Positions 15,228 to 17,492 of a stretch of DNA of 17,492 bases are shown here, one piece after another. Every line of letters begins with the position of its first letter. The stretch's first letter is position 1. The notes under the pieces are model-generated. The model worked only from the letters and a program-made list of their open reading frames with translations. It was not told the origin of the DNA and ran no database searches. The stretch is taken from the NCBI GenBank assembly GCA_039025855.1, contig JBCCNL010000066.1, positions 1 through 17,492 on the forward strand, read 5' to 3'. Made by a program: the position numbers and the translations under genes. This stretch comes from JBCCOW01 sp039025855 (GTDB lineage: Bacteria > Planctomycetota > Phycisphaerae > Phycisphaerales > Phycisphaeraceae).

Positions 15228-16088
15228 GTGCAAACCCAGGATTGGAACCTCACCGGCGCCGACGGCCAACCCATACTCGGCCGGACCTACACCCCAACCA
15301 CCCCCGCAAGCGCTCACCTCATCATCTGCCACGGCTTCAAGGGCTACCAGGACTATGGCTTCCTCCCCGTCCTCGCCCGTGCCGCCGCCAATCACAGCCT
15401 CCTCGCCCACACCTTCAACTTCAGCCACAGCGGCATGACCCGCACCACCGACACCTTCGAACGCCCCGACCTCTTCGAACGCGACTCCTGGTCCAAACAA
15501 ACCCACGACGTCCGCACCGTCTTCGACGCACTCCCCGAACTGCAACCCGACCACGCCGACCTCCCCGTCGTCCTCTTTGGCCACAGCCGCGGCGGTATCG
15601 CCGTCGCCCTCGCCACCCGCAACATCATCGAAAACAGCCCACGCAAAACACACCTCACCGGCCTCATCACCGCCGCCGCCCCCGCCGACGGGGCCTCCCC
15701 CATCAAGGGCGAGACCGGCCAACAACTCCGCACCCAAGGCCACGCCTCCACCGAATCCGCCCGCACCGGCCAAACCCTCCTCATCGGCAAGCAGTGGCTC
15801 GACGAGATCGAACCCAACCCCGAAGCCTTCGACCCCGTCCGGGCCGCCACCGACTCACAGCTCCCCCACCTCGCCATCCACGGCAGCGCCGACCCCACCG
15901 TACCCGCTACCGACTGCCAGGCCTACGCCGACGCCAACCCCCGTTGCACGGCCCTGGTCCTCCAAAACGCCAGCCACACCTTCAACTGCCCCAACCCATT
16001 CCCCACCACCCCCCCCGCCGATAACCCGCCCCCCCAAACCACCGCCCTGATTCAGGCTGTCCTGCAATTCACCGATGGCTTCATCTAA
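15228..16088 (+). CDS. Alpha/beta hydrolase
   Basis: This 286-residue hydrolase has the complete triad: nucleophile Ser120 in FGHSRGG, Asp222 in HGSADPTVP and His250 in NASHTFNCP. The oxyanion-side motif IICHGFKGY is near residue 30. It resembles cytoplasmic esterases or dienelactone hydrolase-like enzymes; the substrate cannot be told. A possible acyl pocket residue set is not recognisable by eye. The start is the GTG at 15228, because GGAGG at 15215-15219 stands eight bases before it. The frame is open upstream to 15066, but that part is antisense to the start of the P-loop gene and has no family likeness. No signal peptide is seen with the chosen start. Codons are almost all C-ending, as in fcl and ptsI. 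ptsI follows after 138 bp. Confidence 0.9.
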   Translation: MQTQDWNLTGADGQPILGRTYTPTTPASAHLIICHGFKGYQDYGFLPVLARAAANHSLLAHTFNFSHSGMTRTTDTFERPDLFERDSWSKQTHDVRTVFDALPELQPDHADLPVVLFGHSRGGIAVALATRNIIENSPRKTHLTGLITAAAPADGASPIKGETGQQLRTQGHASTESARTGQTLLIGKQWLDEIEPNPEAFDPVRAATDSQLPHLAIHGSADPTVPATDCQAYADANPRCTALVLQNASHTFNCPNPFPTTPPADNPPPQTTALIQAVLQFTDGFI

Positions 16089-16190
16089 CCCCTCACTCGA
16101 CTCACCGCACCACCCCTCAACTGGTAATTTGTGACGTCGCCAACCGGACGCCCCCGCGTCCCACAGCCATCTCACGCCACCCGGGTCCAT

Positions 16191-16226
16191 CTACAACCTA
16201 CCGCCTACCACCTACAACCTCCCCCC
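16191..16226 (+). repeat. Tandem 7-bp repeat abutting the ptsI start
   Basis: CTACAAC (16191-16197), CTACCGC (16198-16204), CTACCAC (16205-16211) and CTACAAC (16212-16218) stand head to tail, followed by CTCCCCCC (16219-16226) and then the ATG at 16227. Variation is confined to positions 5 and 6 of the unit. The position is the same as that of the fcl tract: four units, a C-rich tail, then the start codon, with no Shine-Dalgarno site. Confidence 0.85.
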
Positions 16227-17492
16227 ATGCAGACCCGCAAAGGAATCCCCGTCTCGCCCGGCATCGCCATCACCCCAGCCCTCGTCATCGACGCCGAGGA
16301 CCAGGCCGTCCCCCGCCGGACCGTCCCCGCCAACCGCATCAAAGCCGAGCACCAACGCGTCAACGACGCCCTCAAAGCCTCCTCCAAAGAGCTCGAAGAC
16401 ATCCGCCAGCAGACCGCCGCCACCCTCGGCGAGGAGCTCGCCCGCATCTTCTCCTTCCACATCGGGATGCTCGAGGACCCCACCCTCGTCGATCAGTTCC
16501 ACGCCCAGGTCGACACCTACCAGGTCACCGCCGAGTTCGCCGTCCACACCGTCTTCCAGAAGTGGGTCGACTCCTTCGCCGCCCACCCCGATCCCTTCTT
16601 CCGTGACCGCGGCCTCGACATCCAGGACCTCCGGCGACGCGTGCTCCGCCAACTCATCGGCGGCGGCCTCTCCGCGATCGCCAACCTCACCCGCCCCGCC
16701 GCCGTCATCGCCCACGACCTCACCCCCTCCCAGACCGCCAACCTCGACCGCTCCCTTATCAAAGCACTCGCCATCGACGCCGGCGGCCAGACCTCACACA
16801 CCGCCATCCTCGCCCACGCCCTGGGCATCCCCGCCATCGTCGGGCTCGGCGACATCGCCCGACGCACCTCCACCGGCGACAACCTCGTCATCGACGGCGA
16901 CCGCGGCCTCGTCATCATCGACCCCGACGCCGCCACCCTCCTCGACTACCGCCAACAAGCCCGCAAACAACGCCAACGCGCCGAGTCCTACCGCTCACTC
17001 CGCGACCAGCCCGCCGAGACCCGCGACGGCACCCGCGTCGCCCTCCACGCCAACATCGAGTTCCCCTCCGAGATCCCCCCCGCCCTCGAGCTCGGTGCTG
17101 AGGGCGTTGGGCTTTACCGCACCGAATACGTCTACCTCGCCAACGACACCGCCCCCACCGAAGACGAGCAGTTCGACACCTACGTCGCCGCCATCAAAGC
17201 CCTCGACGGCAAACCCCTCACCCTCCGCACCATCGACCTCGGCGCCGACAAGATGCCCGCCGGCATCGACGCCATCCTCGACCGCACCGAACGCAACCCC
17301 TTCCTCGGCTGCCGATCCATCCGGCTCTGCCTCCAGAACCTCGAGCTCTTCCGCACCCAGCTCCGCGCCGTCCTCCGCGCCGCCGCCCACGGCCCGATCA
17401 AGATCATGTTCCCCCTGATCTCTAACATCATGGAGCTCCGCCAGGCCCGCATGATCCTCGACGACGTCCGCGAAGACCTCGACGACCAGGGC
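16227..17492 (+). CDS. ptsI: PTS enzyme I, N-terminal 422 residues
   Basis: Enzyme I takes phosphate from PEP and passes it to HPr, the first step of the phosphotransferase system. The frame runs open from the ATG at 16227 to the window edge, giving 422 residues; the family has about 570-590, so roughly the last 150, with much of the PEP-binding barrel, are missing. MQTRKGIPVSPGIAI is a typical start. The phosphorylated His191 lies in GGQTSHTAILAHALGIPAIVG. LGAEGVGLYRTEYVYL (Arg298, Glu300), LRTIDLGADK and NPFLGCRSIR are PEP-site motifs, and IKIMFPLISN follows. There is no GAF domain, so this is the ordinary EI and not the nitrogen-type EI. No Shine-Dalgarno site is present; a heptamer tract occupies that place. 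No HPr or enzyme II gene is visible here. Confidence 0.95.
   Translation, partial: MQTRKGIPVSPGIAITPALVIDAEDQAVPRRTVPANRIKAEHQRVNDALKASSKELEDIRQQTAATLGEELARIFSFHIGMLEDPTLVDQFHAQVDTYQVTAEFAVHTVFQKWVDSFAAHPDPFFRDRGLDIQDLRRRVLRQLIGGGLSAIANLTRPAAVIAHDLTPSQTANLDRSLIKALAIDAGGQTSHTAILAHALGIPAIVGLGDIARRTSTGDNLVIDGDRGLVIIDPDAATLLDYRQQARKQRQRAESYRSLRDQPAETRDGTRVALHANIEFPSEIPPALELGAEGVGLYRTEYVYLANDTAPTEDEQFDTYVAAIKALDGKPLTLRTIDLGADKMPAGIDAILDRTERNPFLGCRSIRLCLQNLELFRTQLRAVLRAAAHGPIKIMFPLISNIMELRQARMILDDVREDLDDQG

Overview
This is a GC-rich bacterial chromosomal window. The gene mix suggests a planctomycete, plausibly Phycisphaerae: a DUF2934 protein, a Uma2 protein, a giant coiled-coil protein, strong C-ending codon use and frequent lack of a Shine-Dalgarno site. 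No rRNA or other phylogenetic marker is present, so this assignment is an inference.

Layout. At the left edge a minus-strand membrane protein is cut by the window (1-139). It diverges from GDP-L-fucose synthase (fcl, 246-1214), whose start codon follows a tandem 7-bp repeat. A patch of visibly lower GC follows (about 1215-2849), holding a Uma2-type nuclease-fold protein and an unrecognised three-helix membrane protein. Then comes a plus-strand housekeeping run: class I fructose-1,6-bisphosphatase (fbp), RibF, a DHH phosphoesterase of the NrnA type, dCTP deaminase (dcd) and a small YegP/DUF1508 protein. The run ends in about 200 nt of foldable non-coding sequence and a textbook intrinsic terminator (7504-7539). 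GDP-mannose 4,6-dehydratase (gmd, minus) converges on that terminator and diverges from a Bcp-type peroxiredoxin, which is followed by a short Lys/Ala-rich DUF2934 protein. A 989-residue coiled-coil protein (minus, 9642-12611) fills the next 3 kb. A GNAT acetyltransferase and SAM synthetase (metK) follow on the plus strand, then a minus-strand P-loop kinase-like protein, a plus-strand alpha/beta hydrolase, and the N-terminal 422 residues of PTS enzyme I (ptsI), cut by the right edge and also preceded by a tandem 7-bp repeat.

How the genes connect. gmd and fcl together turn GDP-mannose into GDP-L-fucose for surface polysaccharide, although they lie 6.4 kb apart on opposite strands. fbp and ptsI both act on central carbon flux. 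RibF makes FMN and FAD, NrnA recycles short RNAs and pAp, and Dcd feeds dUTP to thymidylate synthesis. Most of the window is ordinary core metabolism.

The parts worth a second look are mainly non-coding: two tandem heptamer tracts abutting start codons, a tandem CTGTC array resembling Pho boxes upstream of dcd, a nested RNA fold after the YegP-like gene, two palindromes that both begin TAGCC, and the metK leader. Among proteins, the coiled-coil giant with its isolated C-terminal motif is the least explained. I saw no CRISPR array, tRNA, rRNA, transposase or phage gene.
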